A DNA stretch of 64,000 nt from an uncultured Paracoccus sp. (GTDB lineage: Bacteria; Pseudomonadota; Alphaproteobacteria; Rhodobacterales; Rhodobacteraceae). The DNA lies in assembly GCA_934533075.1 (NCBI GenBank), contig CAKTBJ010000010.1, forward strand, positions 11,099 to 75,098, given 5' to 3'. Below are positions 50,149-59,457 of the stretch, in pieces (positions within the stretch are counted from its first letter, which is position 1; every line of letters begins with the position of its first letter). The notes below the pieces were generated by a model. It had not been told where the DNA came from and searched no databases. It saw only the letters and a list, made by a program, of their open reading frames with translations. Made by a program: the position numbers and the translations under genes.

Positions 50149-50694
50149 TCACGCCACATCCGGCCGGGGCCGGGTCGCGCCCTCGGCCTGGCCGATCTCG
50201 CGCAGCCTGGTCGCAAGGCTCATCCGATCAAGGGAAGCGATGGGGAGCGCCGAAAAGGCTGCGATCCGGGCCTTCATGGTGCGCAGCGCGTTGATGAAGG
50301 ACATTTCCCGTTCCAGCGCGGTGCCGACAGCAGTTGCGGGGTCTTCGATCCCCCAATGCGCCGTCATCGGCTGGCCAGGCCAGAGCGGACAGGTCTCGCC
50401 CGCAGCGTTGTCGCAGGCGGTGAAGACGAAATCCATCACCGGCGCATCCGACGCGGCGAACTCTTCCCAGCTTTTTGAGCGCAAGCCATCGGTCGGGTAG
50501 TGGAAGTTCTCCAGCACCTTGAGCGCGGTCGGGTGGACGTCGCCTTTCGGCTGGCTTCCGGCCGAGAAGGCCCGGAAGCGCCCGCCGCCGTCCTGACGCA
50601 AGACGCTTCCGGCGATGATCGACCGGGCCGAATTGCCGGTGCAGAGGAAGAGCACGTTGAACACGCGCGCGGTTTGGTCGGTCATGGCGATCAT
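50149..50694 (-). CDS. arsC: Arsenate reductase, low-molecular-weight phosphatase type
   Basis: A 181-residue protein of the LMW protein-tyrosine-phosphatase fold. The catalytic P-loop is LCTGNSARSI (CX5R) near residues 17-26, followed by FSAGSQPKGDVHPTALKVL and MDFVFTACDNAAGETCPLWP, which holds the resolving cysteines of the thioredoxin-type reductase. It reduces As(V) to As(III) for ACR3. ATG 50694 overlaps the stop of the DUF6428 gene (ATGA), so it is coupled; an ATG at 50685 is possible. It ends ten bases before the damaged second arsC. Confidence 0.85.
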   Translation of the reverse strand: MIAMTDQTARVFNVLFLCTGNSARSIIAGSVLRQDGGGRFRAFSAGSQPKGDVHPTALKVLENFHYPTDGLRSKSWEEFAASDAPVMDFVFTACDNAAGETCPLWPGQPMTAHWGIEDPATAVGTALEREMSFINALRTMKARIAAFSALPIASLDRMSLATRLREIGQAEGATRPRPDVA

Positions 50695-51212
50695 CCGCAG
50701 CAAGGCTGCGCCCCGGATGAGGCCGAGCAGCTCTTCTGGTCCTGAAGCCAGCGGTCGCGGGGCTTGCAACTCGCCGGTCGCGCCGACAGCGCGACGCGGA
50801 CCTGCCCGTCCTCGATCCGGGGCAGCGCGGCCCGGTGAAGCTGCATCGGGCGTTTTCCATCGCTGACCTCGAAGGTTAGCTTTGCCGTGCGGTCGAGGGC
50901 GACATGCTCGACCACCTTGCCAATGATCTTCATGAACTTGCCTGCTGGCATGTGGTTGCGATCCTCGTTCACGTCCCAAAGCTGGATGAAGATCTCCGTC
51001 CAGCTTTCCGGGTTCGCGCCGCAGTCCAGGGCCTCGAACCGTCCCGCCTTGACCTCGGTGACGTGGTAGCCGGGCTTCACGTCTCGACCGTCATAGCTGA
51101 ACACCAGCGGCAGGTCGGTCGCGCCGTCCAGCGCCGCCAGCAGTTCACCGATGGTGATGTCTTCCGAGTCGGCCGCGCCGGTCAGCGCGCCGAGGTTGCC
51201 TTGGATGGTCAT
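50691..51212 (-). CDS. DUF6428 family protein, ars operon
   Basis: A 173-residue soluble protein commonly linked to ars operons (DUF6428). Its core is ITIGELLAALDGATDLPLVF, GYHVTEVKAGRFEALDCG and FIQLWDVNEDRNHMPAGKF. The C-terminal tail is cysteine-bearing and ends SGAQPCCG, which could bind As(III). Function is not established. It is the first gene of the leftward operon, starting 42 bp from the divergent arsR, and its stop overlaps the next arsC start. Confidence 0.75.
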   Translation of the reverse strand: MTIQGNLGALTGAADSEDITIGELLAALDGATDLPLVFSYDGRDVKPGYHVTEVKAGRFEALDCGANPESWTEIFIQLWDVNEDRNHMPAGKFMKIIGKVVEHVALDRTAKLTFEVSDGKRPMQLHRAALPRIEDGQVRVALSARPASCKPRDRWLQDQKSCSASSGAQPCCG

Positions 51213-51254
51213 CTGCGATACCTTTTGATTCGATATTTGCAGGATTGTAGAAAT
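51213..51254. promoter_or_regulatory. Divergent ars promoter/operator region
   Basis: The 42-bp AT-rich gap between arsR and the ars operon (contains TTTTGATTCGATATTTGC). ArsR-family repressors bind imperfect AT-rich dyads in exactly this position; both promoters must overlap here. Confidence 0.5.
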
Positions 51255-51590
51255 ATGGAAGAGCGTCAAGCCCTCCTGGCCTTCGGGGCGCTGTCCCAGG
51301 AAACCCGGCTGTGCATTCTGCGCCTGCTGGTCGTGGCCGGGCCGGAAGGGTTGGCCGCAGGTGTGATTGCGGATCAGGCCGGAGTGTCCGCCTCGAATGT
51401 GAGCTTCCACATCAAGGAACTGGAGCGCGCGGGGCTGGTCAGCCCGCGCCGGGAAAGCCGGTCGATCCTCTACAGCGTCGATTTTGCTGCGCTGAACGGG
51501 CTGGTGCGATTTCTGATGGAAGACTGTTGTGGTGGGCGGATGCAGCTATGCGCAGATAGCCCTACGGCATCCCGTTCTGATCGCCAATGA
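51255..51590 (+). CDS. arsR: ArsR family arsenic-responsive repressor
   Basis: A 111-residue winged-helix repressor. The HTH is IADQAGVSASNVSFHIKELE, followed by the wing LVSPRRESRSILYSVDF. The inducer site is probably the C-terminal cysteines, LMEDCCGGRMQLC, as in ArsR types that sense As(III) with a C-terminal Cys pair rather than the classic ELCVCDL motif. It is divergent from the ars operon and would repress it until arsenite binds. It ends convergent with tnpC across two hairpins. Confidence 0.88.
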   Translation: MEERQALLAFGALSQETRLCILRLLVVAGPEGLAAGVIADQAGVSASNVSFHIKELERAGLVSPRRESRSILYSVDFAALNGLVRFLMEDCCGGRMQLCADSPTASRSDRQ

Positions 51591-51624
51591 CCACGCCGTC
51601 CCGCTCACCATCCATGGCTTCGTA

Positions 51625-51646
51625 CCGGAACCCTCGTGGGTTCCGG
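51625..51646. terminator. Hairpin between convergent arsR and tnpC
   Basis: CCGGAACCC-TCGT-GGGTTCCGG, a perfect 9-bp stem with a tetraloop, 34 bp after the arsR stop. No T tract. Confidence 0.55.
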
Positions 51647-51668
51647 CTGCAAGGCTTTGGAAGGTGCT

Positions 51669-51691
51669 GGCCCGGTTCCGTTGGCCGGGCC
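51669..51691. terminator. Second hairpin next to the tnpC stop
   Basis: GGCCCGG-n9-CCGGGCC, 8 bp beyond the tnpC stop; probably its terminator. Confidence 0.4.
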
Positions 51692-51699
51692 GATCGGGG

Positions 51700-53109
51700 T
51701 CAGTCCTCGAGGCGTCCAACCGGGCAGAACCAGGGCCTCAGCGTCGCGTGATCGATCTCGCCCCGGGTGCGTTCGATCTCGCCCACTACCCAGTTCAGGT
51801 AGGCGCGCGGGTTGATACGGTTCAGGCGGGCGCTCTCGATCAGGGTGTAATAGATCGCCCAGGCCTGCGCCGCCTCGTGCGATCCGGCCCCGATCGAGTT
51901 CTTCTTCGCCAGGGCGATCAGGCGCATGCAACGTTCGATGGGATTGTTGTCGATCTCCAGCCGGCCATCGAAGACGAAACGCTGCAAGGCGTCGAAGGCG
52001 TTCATCGTGTAGCTGATCGCCTTCTTCAGTTCCCCGTGCGCCATGCCCTCGACCCTGGCCAGCTCTGCCCGGATCCCCCCGAGGATCGGCAGGGATTGCT
52101 CCTGCCGGATCGCAAGGCGCGCCTTAGCAGGCAGCCCTGCCGCGGTCTTCTCGATCCTGTACAGGGCGTTGATCTGCTTCCTGGCCCAACTCGCCAGCCT
52201 GCTGTCCGTGGCCTTGATGGTCTCGTGGAACTTCCGCCGGGCATGCGCCCAGCACCGCACTGAGGTCGTGGAGTGGCTCGTGCCGTGAGCCTTGAACAGG
52301 CGGTTGTATCCTCCATAGCCATCAGTCTGGAGATACTCGATCGAGGAACCGGCAAGCAGCCTTTCAGCGACCTCGCCCGCCCGGGTAGGGGCATATTCAT
52401 AATAGACTGCGGGATGCGTATCTGCGTTCCAGCGCCGCTCGTCGCGGCAGATGGCCCAGAGATAGCCGGTGGCGCTTTTTCCCGAGCCGGGCGCCTGGAC
52501 CCGCAGCGGGGTTTCGTCCATATGCGCCACCGTGCCGGACCGGATATGTGCGAGCAGTTCCGCACAGACCGGGCGCAGGAACCGGGACAGGTGGGCGATG
52601 TTTCTGCCGATGGCCTGACGGGTCAGGTTGATGTTGCTGTTGATCAGCCGCCGCTCCATCCGGTAGGTCGCGGTGCTTTCGAAGAACTTCTCGCAGGCGG
52701 ACTCGACGACGAACCCGAGTTCGACGCCCCGCCCCCGCATGATGTATTTCGTCGTCATGGCCGCCACGGGCTTGTTCTCCTTGCAGATGCCGCGGTTGCA
52801 GGCGCAGGTGTGATAGACGTCCTTTCTCAGGACAACGTGCTCGGGCACCAGTTCGAAGGTGCCCACGCGCTCCTCGCTTTTGATCGTTTTCATCTGACAG
52901 CCGCAGGTGCAGCAGGTCATGTCGTGGGGATAATGGTCGATCCGGATGATCTCGATGTCATTCGGGATCTTCCGGGGCGATTTCCCCTTCGCTCGCACCT
53001 CCTCCTCCAGCTCATCATCCTCGTCGGGCTCATTGCCGGCGAAGCCGATGTCGACATCGCTGTTGGGACCCTGCTCGGATTTTCTCCCGAAACGCTCGTC
53101 GATCAGCAC
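51700..53109 (-). CDS. tnpC: IS66 family transposase (TnpC), probably 5'-damaged
   Basis: A 469-residue IS66 transposase. It begins in the conserved RFGRKSEQ block, then has a zinc-finger region (MTCCTCGC, HTCACNRGIC) and the DDE core: Asp in VAHMDETPL, Asp in LQTDGYGGYN and Glu in NNPIERCMR. The IS66 C-terminal domain is present to the end. The frame opens at GTG 53109 without a ribosome site, and the leucine-rich N-terminus usual in TnpC is missing. A good ribosome site and ATG just upstream (about 53154) open a different, non-TnpC frame. A frameshift or small deletion at the 5' end is therefore likely, and activity is doubtful. Confidence 0.8.
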   Translation of the reverse strand: MLIDERFGRKSEQGPNSDVDIGFAGNEPDEDDELEEEVRAKGKSPRKIPNDIEIIRIDHYPHDMTCCTCGCQMKTIKSEERVGTFELVPEHVVLRKDVYHTCACNRGICKENKPVAAMTTKYIMRGRGVELGFVVESACEKFFESTATYRMERRLINSNINLTRQAIGRNIAHLSRFLRPVCAELLAHIRSGTVAHMDETPLRVQAPGSGKSATGYLWAICRDERRWNADTHPAVYYEYAPTRAGEVAERLLAGSSIEYLQTDGYGGYNRLFKAHGTSHSTTSVRCWAHARRKFHETIKATDSRLASWARKQINALYRIEKTAAGLPAKARLAIRQEQSLPILGGIRAELARVEGMAHGELKKAISYTMNAFDALQRFVFDGRLEIDNNPIERCMRLIALAKKNSIGAGSHEAAQAWAIYYTLIESARLNRINPRAYLNWVVGEIERTRGEIDHATLRPWFCPVGRLED

Positions 53110-53239
53110 GGCCAGGGTCGAAGAAGCGGGCTTCGATGAACGGGATGCGCAACATGGGGTGGTGTCCTTTCGTGCGCGGCTCCGCCGACGACCGGCTTGA
53201 GGCCCGGCCGGGGCATGGAAAAACAGGGAGGTGCGGGAT

Positions 53240-53587
53240 CAGAGGAAGCTGGGTCTGGGGACCGAGGCGGCCTTGATCCGGGTCCAGTCGACGCCGCCGA
53301 ACAGCGTCGAACTGGACCCGGGTCAGAGTGACAGGCCCCTCCTGCGGCTTCGGCCAGATGAAGCGGGCGCCCTGCATGCGCTTCATCACCAGCACTAGGC
53401 CGGTGCCGTCCCAGACCAGAAGCTTCAGCCGGTCCGCGCGGCGGGACCTAAAAACGTAGATCGCGCCGGAGAACGGGTCAAGTTCGAAATGGTTGGCGAC
53501 ATGTGCCGCCAGCCCGTCCATGCCCTTGCGGAAGTCCACCGGCTGGGCGGCCAGGTAGATGCGGAAACCGTGGATTGGGACGATCAT
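53240..53587 (-). pseudogene. tnpB: IS66 accessory protein TnpB, frameshifted
   Basis: The first part is a clear TnpB (VDFRKGMDGLAAHV, GAIYVFRSRRADRLKLLVWD, GARFIWPKPQEG, TLTRVQFDA). The normal ending (LFGGVDWTRIKAASVPRPSF) is present in the neighbouring frame and stops at 53240-53242. One base is missing near 53303-53306. As written, translation runs on to 53030 with a nonsense tail. Its start overlaps the tnpA stop (ATGA). Confidence 0.8.
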
Positions 53588-54087
53588 TGCGCCGACCTCA
53601 CCGCGTGCAGGATCTCGGTTAGGTGAGAAGCGGGGTAGCCGGCAGGTATCGTGATCTCCGCGTCACCGAGGCGGATCCGGCATTCGCCCGTCGAGACGGA
53701 ATCGGTCGGCGGTTTGGCAGGCGCCTTGGCCGTGCCAGGCGCAAGCACCTCGATGAACGCGGCCGCGGGTGCAGCGGCGCGGGCGCGCTTGGCCCAATCG
53801 GCCACTACGGAGTTACAGGTCCCGAGTTCCTTGGCGATCTCTTGCACCTGGGCCCCGGCCAGAACCTTCGCCGCCGCCATCTCGCGCAGAGCACTGGGCC
53901 AGCGGTGCCGGCCGCTGGGCAGGACCGGGACAGGAATGCCCCAGATCGTCACAGTGTCGGGGATCGCCCCATCCAGGTCGGACCGTTCGCTCTCGATCGG
54001 CAGCCTGTGGCTGCCTCCTCGGCGCCCGGCCGCGACAGGGCCGTCGACTTCATCGGCCATTCGGCCATTTCCGTCTCCGTCCAGCAT
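53584..54087 (-). CDS. tnpA: IS66 accessory protein TnpA
   Basis: A 167-residue protein with the helix-turn-helix of IS66 OrfA (ALREMAAAKVLAGAQVQEIA, then CNSVVADWAKRARA) and the C-terminal CRIRLGDAEITIPAGYPASH. GGAGGAGG precedes ATG 54087, deciding the start over an upstream TTG. It is the first gene of the element's transposition operon, about 80 bp inside the right end. Confidence 0.85.
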   Translation of the reverse strand: MLDGDGNGRMADEVDGPVAAGRRGGSHRLPIESERSDLDGAIPDTVTIWGIPVPVLPSGRHRWPSALREMAAAKVLAGAQVQEIAKELGTCNSVVADWAKRARAAAPAAAFIEVLAPGTAKAPAKPPTDSVSTGECRIRLGDAEITIPAGYPASHLTEILHAVRSAQ

Positions 54088-54150
54088 CGTCACCTCCTCC
54101 AATCAGGTGGTGACAGTATCGCTAACTCATTGATTCATTAAGACATGGGG

Positions 54151-54166
54151 TCTTTGCACCGCTTAC
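54151..54166 (-). repeat. Right terminal inverted repeat of the element
   Basis: TCTTTGCACCGCTTAC on the plus strand, the exact complement of 48449-48464. The following 11 bp (54167-54177) are what remains of a spacer before the first array repeat. Confidence 0.75.
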
Positions 54167-54177
54167 GTTTGAGCGCG

Positions 54178-57100
54178 GTTTCTATCCGCGCTCCCGCGCA
54201 GGGAGCGACGGCCTTCGCCGTCGAAATGCACAAGACGCGAGGTGAGTTTCTATCCGCGCTCCCGCGCAGGGAGCGACGCCTGATTCGGATAGTGCGATAA
54301 GAATCTCACCTTGTTTCTATCCGCGCTCCCGCGCAGGGAGCGACTGCAGTTCTGGTGATAGGTTCGAGACCTATCATGTTTCTATCCGCGCTCCCGCGCA
54401 GGGAGCGACTGCGATTATTGTTGACGATCCGCTAAAGCCTGGAGTTTCTATCCGCGCTCCCGCGCAGGGAGCGACGCAAGTCATGCGCAGAGAGGCGCTC
54501 TAAAGTTCGGGTTTCTATCCGCGCTCCCGCGCAGGGAGCGACGCCCGCGCTATGGTTGGCGCGGGCTGCTATCAATGTTTCTATCCGCGCTCCCGCGCAG
54601 GGAGCGACGCCCTGCTGACGTGTCGCCGCGCGATGTGCATGGCGTTTCTATCCGCGCTCCCGCGCAGGGAGCGACTGTTCGATCAGGTAGCAGATCCTTC
54701 GGAGGCTAAGTTTCTATCCGCGCTCCCGCGCAGGGAGCGACAGCCCGCGCTATGGTTGGCGCGGGCTGCTATCAATGTTTCTATCCGCGCTCCCGCGCAG
54801 GGAGCGACCGGTTGGTCTGTCAATAAGGATGGTGGCACAACTGTTTCTATCCGCGCTCCCGCGCAGGGAGCGACCCTTGTCCTTGCACATTTCCATCAGG
54901 ATCGGCGCGTTTCTATCCGCGCTCCCGCGCAGGGAGCGACCGTCAAAGTCTGTCCCCTTGCCAGCATCGTCTGCGGGTTTCTATCCGCGCTCCCGCGCAG
55001 GGAGCGACGTGACAAGTTGGATGGGCGCAAACGGATTCGACCTGTTTCTATCCGCGCTCCCGCGCAGGGAGCGACACGCCGATTTGAAGTGGAATGCGGA
55101 GCGTGAATTGTTTCTATCCGCGCTCCCGCGCAGGGAGCGACGTCTTTGCGCAACGGGGTTGAACCGGCGGAGGGAGTTTCTATCCGCGCTCCCGCGCAGG
55201 GAGCGACTTCAGGAACAGGTGGCGGAATATCGACAGGGCGGAGTTTCTATCCGCGCTCCCGCGCAGGGAGCGACGCTCAATTCCCAATGCGCCGGATCAT
55301 AAAGAGATTTGTTTCTATCCGCGCTCCCGCGCAGGGAGCGACAACCACGCCTGAAAATTGGCATGAACCGCGTTCGTTTCTATCCGCGCTCCCGCGCAGG
55401 GAGCGACAGATGGGGCTTGACAGTCGCCCAGATGTATGGGCGTTTCTATCCGCGCTCCCGCGCAGGGAGCGACATCAGATTGGCGGTGCCCCTTCCCCCC
55501 TCGGTCGTCGTTTCTATCCGCGCTCCCGCGCAGGGAGCGACAATGGCACGTCAATCGACTACCCCTGTGCAATTGTTTCTATCCGCGCTCCCGCGCAGGG
55601 AGCGACGGCTTCAACTCATCCGCAAGGGTCGGGACAGACATGTTTCTATCCGCGCTCCCGCGCAGGGAGCGACGGGGTCGATTATCAGCGGCTGCGGCGT
55701 GATGCCGTTTCTATCCGCGCTCCCGCGCAGGGAGCGACGTCCTGATGAGTCGGGGGGTTCCACCATAGCAGCAAGCAGGGACGTTTCTATCCGCGCTCCC
55801 GCGCAGGGAGCGACGTGACCGTGACCGGCGGTGTCGGTAAGCAGGGATGGTTTCTATCCGCGCTCCCGCGCAGGGAGCGACTTAAGGATGCTTTCCCTTC
55901 CGCGATGGAAGAAAAGTTTCTATCCGCGCTCCCGCGCAGGGAGCGACGCCCCCATCGGGCGCTTTGGACTCGATGAAACCGTTTCTATCCGCGCTCCCGC
56001 GCAGGGAGCGACGCCCTACATTGTCGCCATTAGCGACAATCTAGGGTTTCTATCCGCGCTCCCGCGCAGGGAGCGACGCGCGCGCTGCTTTCTCATGCCT
56101 GCAATCTGCCCCGGTTTCTATCCGCGCTCCCGCGCAGGGAGCGACCTCAATTCCCAATGCGCCGGATCATAAAGAGAGCTGTTTCTATCCGCGCTCCCGC
56201 GCAGGGAGCGACGCGCCGCTTTCGCCCGGCATGCGGTCGATGTTGGTGTTTCTATCCGCGCTCCCGCGCAGGGAGCGACGCTATGTCTGCAAATACATCC
56301 TCGCGGAGGATAAGTTTCTATCCGCGCTCCCGCGCAGGGAGCGACGGCGGTTCCCAAAGGTGGCCAGCTACATAGAGTCCAGTTTCTATCCGCGCTCCCG
56401 CGCAGGGAGCGACGACAGACGCATTCAAAGGCATCGGCCTTGGTATCAGTTTCTATCCGCGCTCCCGCGCAGGGAGCGACGATACCGACGCGGCCAGTTG
56501 CACCGTCGCCGGGGTTTCTATCCGCGCTCCCGCGCAGGGAGCGACGAAACGTATACGCTACATCATCAGCCGTTTTCAGTTTCTATCCGCGCTCCCGCGC
56601 AGGGAGCGACTTTAGCCTTGGCGACAGCGAACACGCCACGCGAGGTTTCTATCCGCGCTCCCGCGCAGGGAGCGACATTGAGCCGCGACCTGCAATAGGT
56701 TTCAATTCGGAGTTTCTATCCGCGCTCCCGCGCAGGGAGCGACGCTTCACCAATGTTATGAGCGCCGTTAGGATAGCGTTTCTATCCGCGCTCCCGCGCA
56801 GGGAGCGACGGTTCACAATCTTTTCCAGAAATCCGTTGCCAACGGTTTCTATCCGCGCTCCCGCGCAGGGAGCGACCGCAAGCTTTGCAGGGACAGACTG
56901 CACCGGAACGGTTTCTATCCGCGCTCCCGCGCAGGGAGCGACAATTTCCCAATGCGCGGGGTCGTAGAGCGATTTGGTTTCTATCCGCGCTCCCGCGCAG
57001 GGAGCGACTCAATACCGACGCGGCCAGACGCGCCGTCGCCGGGGTTTCTATCCGCGCTCCCGCGCAGGGAGCGACGGTTCACAACTTGTTTCACAAATCC

Positions 57101-57942
57101 GTTGCCAACGGTTTCTATCCGCGCTCCCGCGCAGGGAGCGACAATGAGCCGGGCGGCGAGTCGTCCGTTGAATTCGACGTTTCTATCCGCGCTCCCGCGC
57201 AGGGAGCGACTTGCCGTCCCGGTCGAGATTGGGTTTATTGCGCCGGTTTCTATCCGCGCTCCCGCGCAGGGAGCGACATTATAACCAATGTCGGCGGCAA
57301 GCTTCATAGTAGTTTCTATCCGCGCTCCCGCGCAGGGAGCGACGAGCCGGGCGGCGAATCGTCCGTCGAATACGATGTTTCTATCCGCGCTCCCGCGCAG
57401 GGAGCGACATACCCTTTTAGTGACACCGCCAAGGATGGGGCCGTTTCTATCCGCGCTCCCGCGCAGGGAGCGACCCTGTTCGGTTGCCGGGCGGTCAGCG
57501 CGGCCAACTGGTTTCTATCCGCGCTCCCGCGCAGGGAGCGACGGCCTTGTCGCGCAACGCGCAATGCACATAGAGCGGTTTCTATCCGCGCTCCCGCGCA
57601 GGGAGCGACCATTCATCCGCCATCCGCTCGTCAACACGTTCAGGTTTCTATCCGCGCTCCCGCGCAGGGAGCGACATCGCCACGCATGGCCCGATGAGGC
57701 CGCCTGCGTGTTTCTATCCGCGCTCCCGCGCAGGGAGCGACCGATTGACGAATAGACCGGCTTCGGACACGGCCAGTTTCTATCCGCGCTCCCGCGCAGG
57801 GAGCGACCGCCGCGCTCGATCTTGGTGCCGGATCGAGGTCTCGTTTCTATCCGCGCTCCCGCGCAGGGAGCGACGACGAAGAGCTTGACGGCATCAGCAC
57901 CATAAAAGTTGTTTCTATCCGCGCTCCCGCGCAGGGAGCGAC
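54178..57942 (-). CRISPR. Type I-C CRISPR array, 57 repeats and 56 spacers
   Basis: 57 copies of a 32-bp repeat. Read on the minus strand it begins GTCGCTCCCTGCGC and ends GCGCGGATAGAAAC, with a 7-bp stem CGCTCCC/GGGAGCG, as expected for subtype I-C. The copies look identical by eye. Spacers are 33-36 bp, except one of 44 bp (55739-55782). The array is transcribed leftwards from a leader at 57943-58130, the same strand as the cas genes, so the spacers nearest 57942 are the newest. Two older degenerate repeats survive at 48344-48433 beyond the inserted IS66-ars element. Confidence 0.98.
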
Positions 57943-58130
57943 GCTCTGGGGTCTAACCCAATTGCGGATATGGGTAAATCCCTCCAAAAATGCGGAGCCG
58001 AGGGCGGAGGGCACTCTTTCAGATTCTCTCGTTCCTATAAAATCAAGAAACTTAACGATTTCAAAAAGCTGGACCCGATGCGAACCTGCGCCGGAAAATG
58101 GGCACACTTGCGGTTCGCAGGGGCCGGATC
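57943..58130 (-). promoter_or_regulatory. CRISPR leader
   Basis: 188 bp, AT-rich compared with its surroundings, between the last repeat and cas2. A candidate leftward promoter is TTGAAA (58064-58059), 17 bp, TTTATA (58041-58036). Leaders hold the array promoter and the integration signals for Cas1-Cas2. Confidence 0.75.
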
Positions 58131-58421
58131 TCAGATGATCAGCGGGCCGTGCAGATCGGTGGCCGGCTTGGCGCCGACATGCTCGACCCGGCGGGACCAG
58201 TTCGCCCCAAGATAGTAGTAACGCAGGCTGTCATGCGCGGGCTGGATGATGCCCTCCAGACGTGCCTTCAACCGCGTCCATTGTGCAGGATCAACCTCGA
58301 TCTCGAAAACCGAGAATTGCACCCGCTGACCGTAATCTTCGCAAGCACGGGCGACCTGACGCAAGCGCTTCCTGCCGCCCTCTTCCAGCGTGCTTACGTC
58401 GTAGGTGACCAGAACCAGCAT
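58131..58421 (-). CDS. cas2: Cas2
   Basis: A 96-residue Cas2, the ferredoxin-fold dimer that bridges two Cas1 dimers in the spacer integrase. It starts [20 protein letters not shown] with the conserved Asp of the first strand and continues [19 protein letters not shown]. Length and the YYYLGANW region fit I-C Cas2. It begins one base after the cas1 stop, using the end of cas1 (CTGGAG) as ribosome site, and lies next to the leader. Confidence 0.95.
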   Translation of the reverse strand: MLVLVTYDVSTLEEGGRKRLRQVARACEDYGQRVQFSVFEIEVDPAQWTRLKARLEGIIQPAHDSLRYYYLGANWSRRVEHVGAKPATDLHGPLII

Positions 58422-58422
58422 C

Positions 58423-59457
58423 TCAACTCCAGAACCAGGGCGGATAGGCGTCGATGTCGCCGCGCAGGTGACGGGCCAACATCTGGGCCTGAAGATAGGG
58501 CACCAGCCCGAAAGGGGCTTTCTCCTGAAGGAACGGGTGCAGGCGCTCTTCTTTCTTGCGCTCCTGCCAGGCGGTCAGCACGAGCTTGCGGGCATCGTCC
58601 GACAGCAGCACCGCGCCGCTTTCCATCCGGCGGAAGTCTCCGGTCCGCAGCTGTCGGCGGTTGACCAGCGACAGTGCCAGCCGATCGGCCAGGGGCGCGC
58701 GCAATTCCTCCATCAGGTCCAGCGCCAACGAGGGCCGGCCGGGCCGGTCACGATGCAGGAAGCCCACCGCCGGGTCGAGGCCCACGGCCTCGCAGGCCGA
58801 ACGGCAGTCATGGGTCAGCAGCGTATAGAGGAAGGACAGCAGCGCGTTCATACCGTCCAGCGGGGGCCGGCGCGAGCGTCCTGTCCAGCGCAGTTCCGGA
58901 TCGGGCGAGCGGATCAGGTGATCGAAGGCCGAGAAATAGAGATTCGCCGCCTCGCCTTCCGAGCCGCGCAGCAGGTCGATGCTGTCATCCTTCAACTGGA
59001 CGCGGCGCAGGATCATCGCCATGCGGTCGCTGGCACCGTCCAGTGCAGCACGGGCGTCGGGATTCATCTCGGTGCCATAGTCGCGCAGGCCCCGCCGGAT
59101 CACCGCGCGCTGGTTGGCGATCTTGCCCATCACGATCGAGCGCACGATGTCCTCGCCAGTTTCGGCCAGCCGGTATTGCGCCCGGCGCAGCAGCACGTTG
59201 CCCGAGACCGGCCCCTCGATCCGGGCCTGAAAGCGCCCCTGACGGTCCAGCAGCACGAGCGTAATACCGCGCTCGGCACAGGCGCCGATCAGGGCGGGGG
59301 TCAGCAGGACCGGTCCGAAGGCCACGACCGAGGCCAGCATATGCAGCGGCACCCGCGCCCGTTCGGCGCCGTCGATCTCGGCCACCAGGTTCTCGCCGTC
59401 CTTTCGCAGCGCGCTGCCTTCGGTCGTGGCATAAATGGTATTCAGAAGCTTTTTCAC
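58423..59457 (-). CDS. cas1: Cas1 integrase
   Basis: A 344-residue Cas1, the metal-dependent integrase for new spacers. It starts [14 protein letters not shown] at GTG 59457 with GGAG upstream; this start gives normal I-C length, while a longer frame upstream overlaps cas4. Catalytic residues are visible: Glu in [12 protein letters not shown], His in [12 protein letters not shown] and Asp in [10 protein letters not shown]. It overlaps the end of cas4 by 4 bases and precedes cas2 by one base. Confidence 0.95.
   Translation of the reverse strand: MKKLLNTIYATTEGSALRKDGENLVAEIDGAERARVPLHMLASVVAFGPVLLTPALIGACAERGITLVLLDRQGRFQARIEGPVSGNVLLRRAQYRLAETGEDIVRSIVMGKIANQRAVIRRGLRDYGTEMNPDARAALDGASDRMAMILRRVQLKDDSIDLLRGSEGEAANLYFSAFDHLIRSPDPELRWTGRSRRPPLDGMNALLSFLYTLLTHDCRSACEAVGLDPAVGFLHRDRPGRPSLALDLMEELRAPLADRLALSLVNRRQLRTGDFRRMESGAVLLSDDARKLVLTAWQERKKEERLHPFLQEKAPFGLVPYLQAQMLARHLRGDIDAYPPWFWS

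Larger units (their letters stand above)
48449..54166. mobile_element. IS66-like transposon carrying an arsenic resistance operon
   Basis: The 5.72-kb element is bounded by a perfect 16-bp inverted repeat, GTAAGCGGTGCAAAGA, the GTAAGCG end being characteristic of IS66-family elements. The right part holds tnpA, tnpB and tnpC in IS66 order; the left part holds ACR3, two arsC types, DUF6428 and arsR. No second IS66 end is found close to the tnpC stop, so the ars genes lie inside the element. The 8 bp outside each end (GTACAACG and GTTTGAGC) do not match, so no target duplication is preserved. It sits inside the CRISPR array. A composite element with the second IS reduced to its tip is an alternative. 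Confidence 0.7.

Noticed and set aside
48449..54166. An 8-bp target-site duplication around the IS66-ars element
   Set aside because: The flanking octamers GTACAACG and GTTTGAGC do not match; later deletion or recombination is more likely than a clean insertion footprint.
54552..57888. Several 80-270-codon open frames with repeating SIRAPAQGAT, FYPRSRAGSD or FLSALPRRER motifs
   Set aside because: These are translations of the CRISPR repeat in different frames, not proteins.
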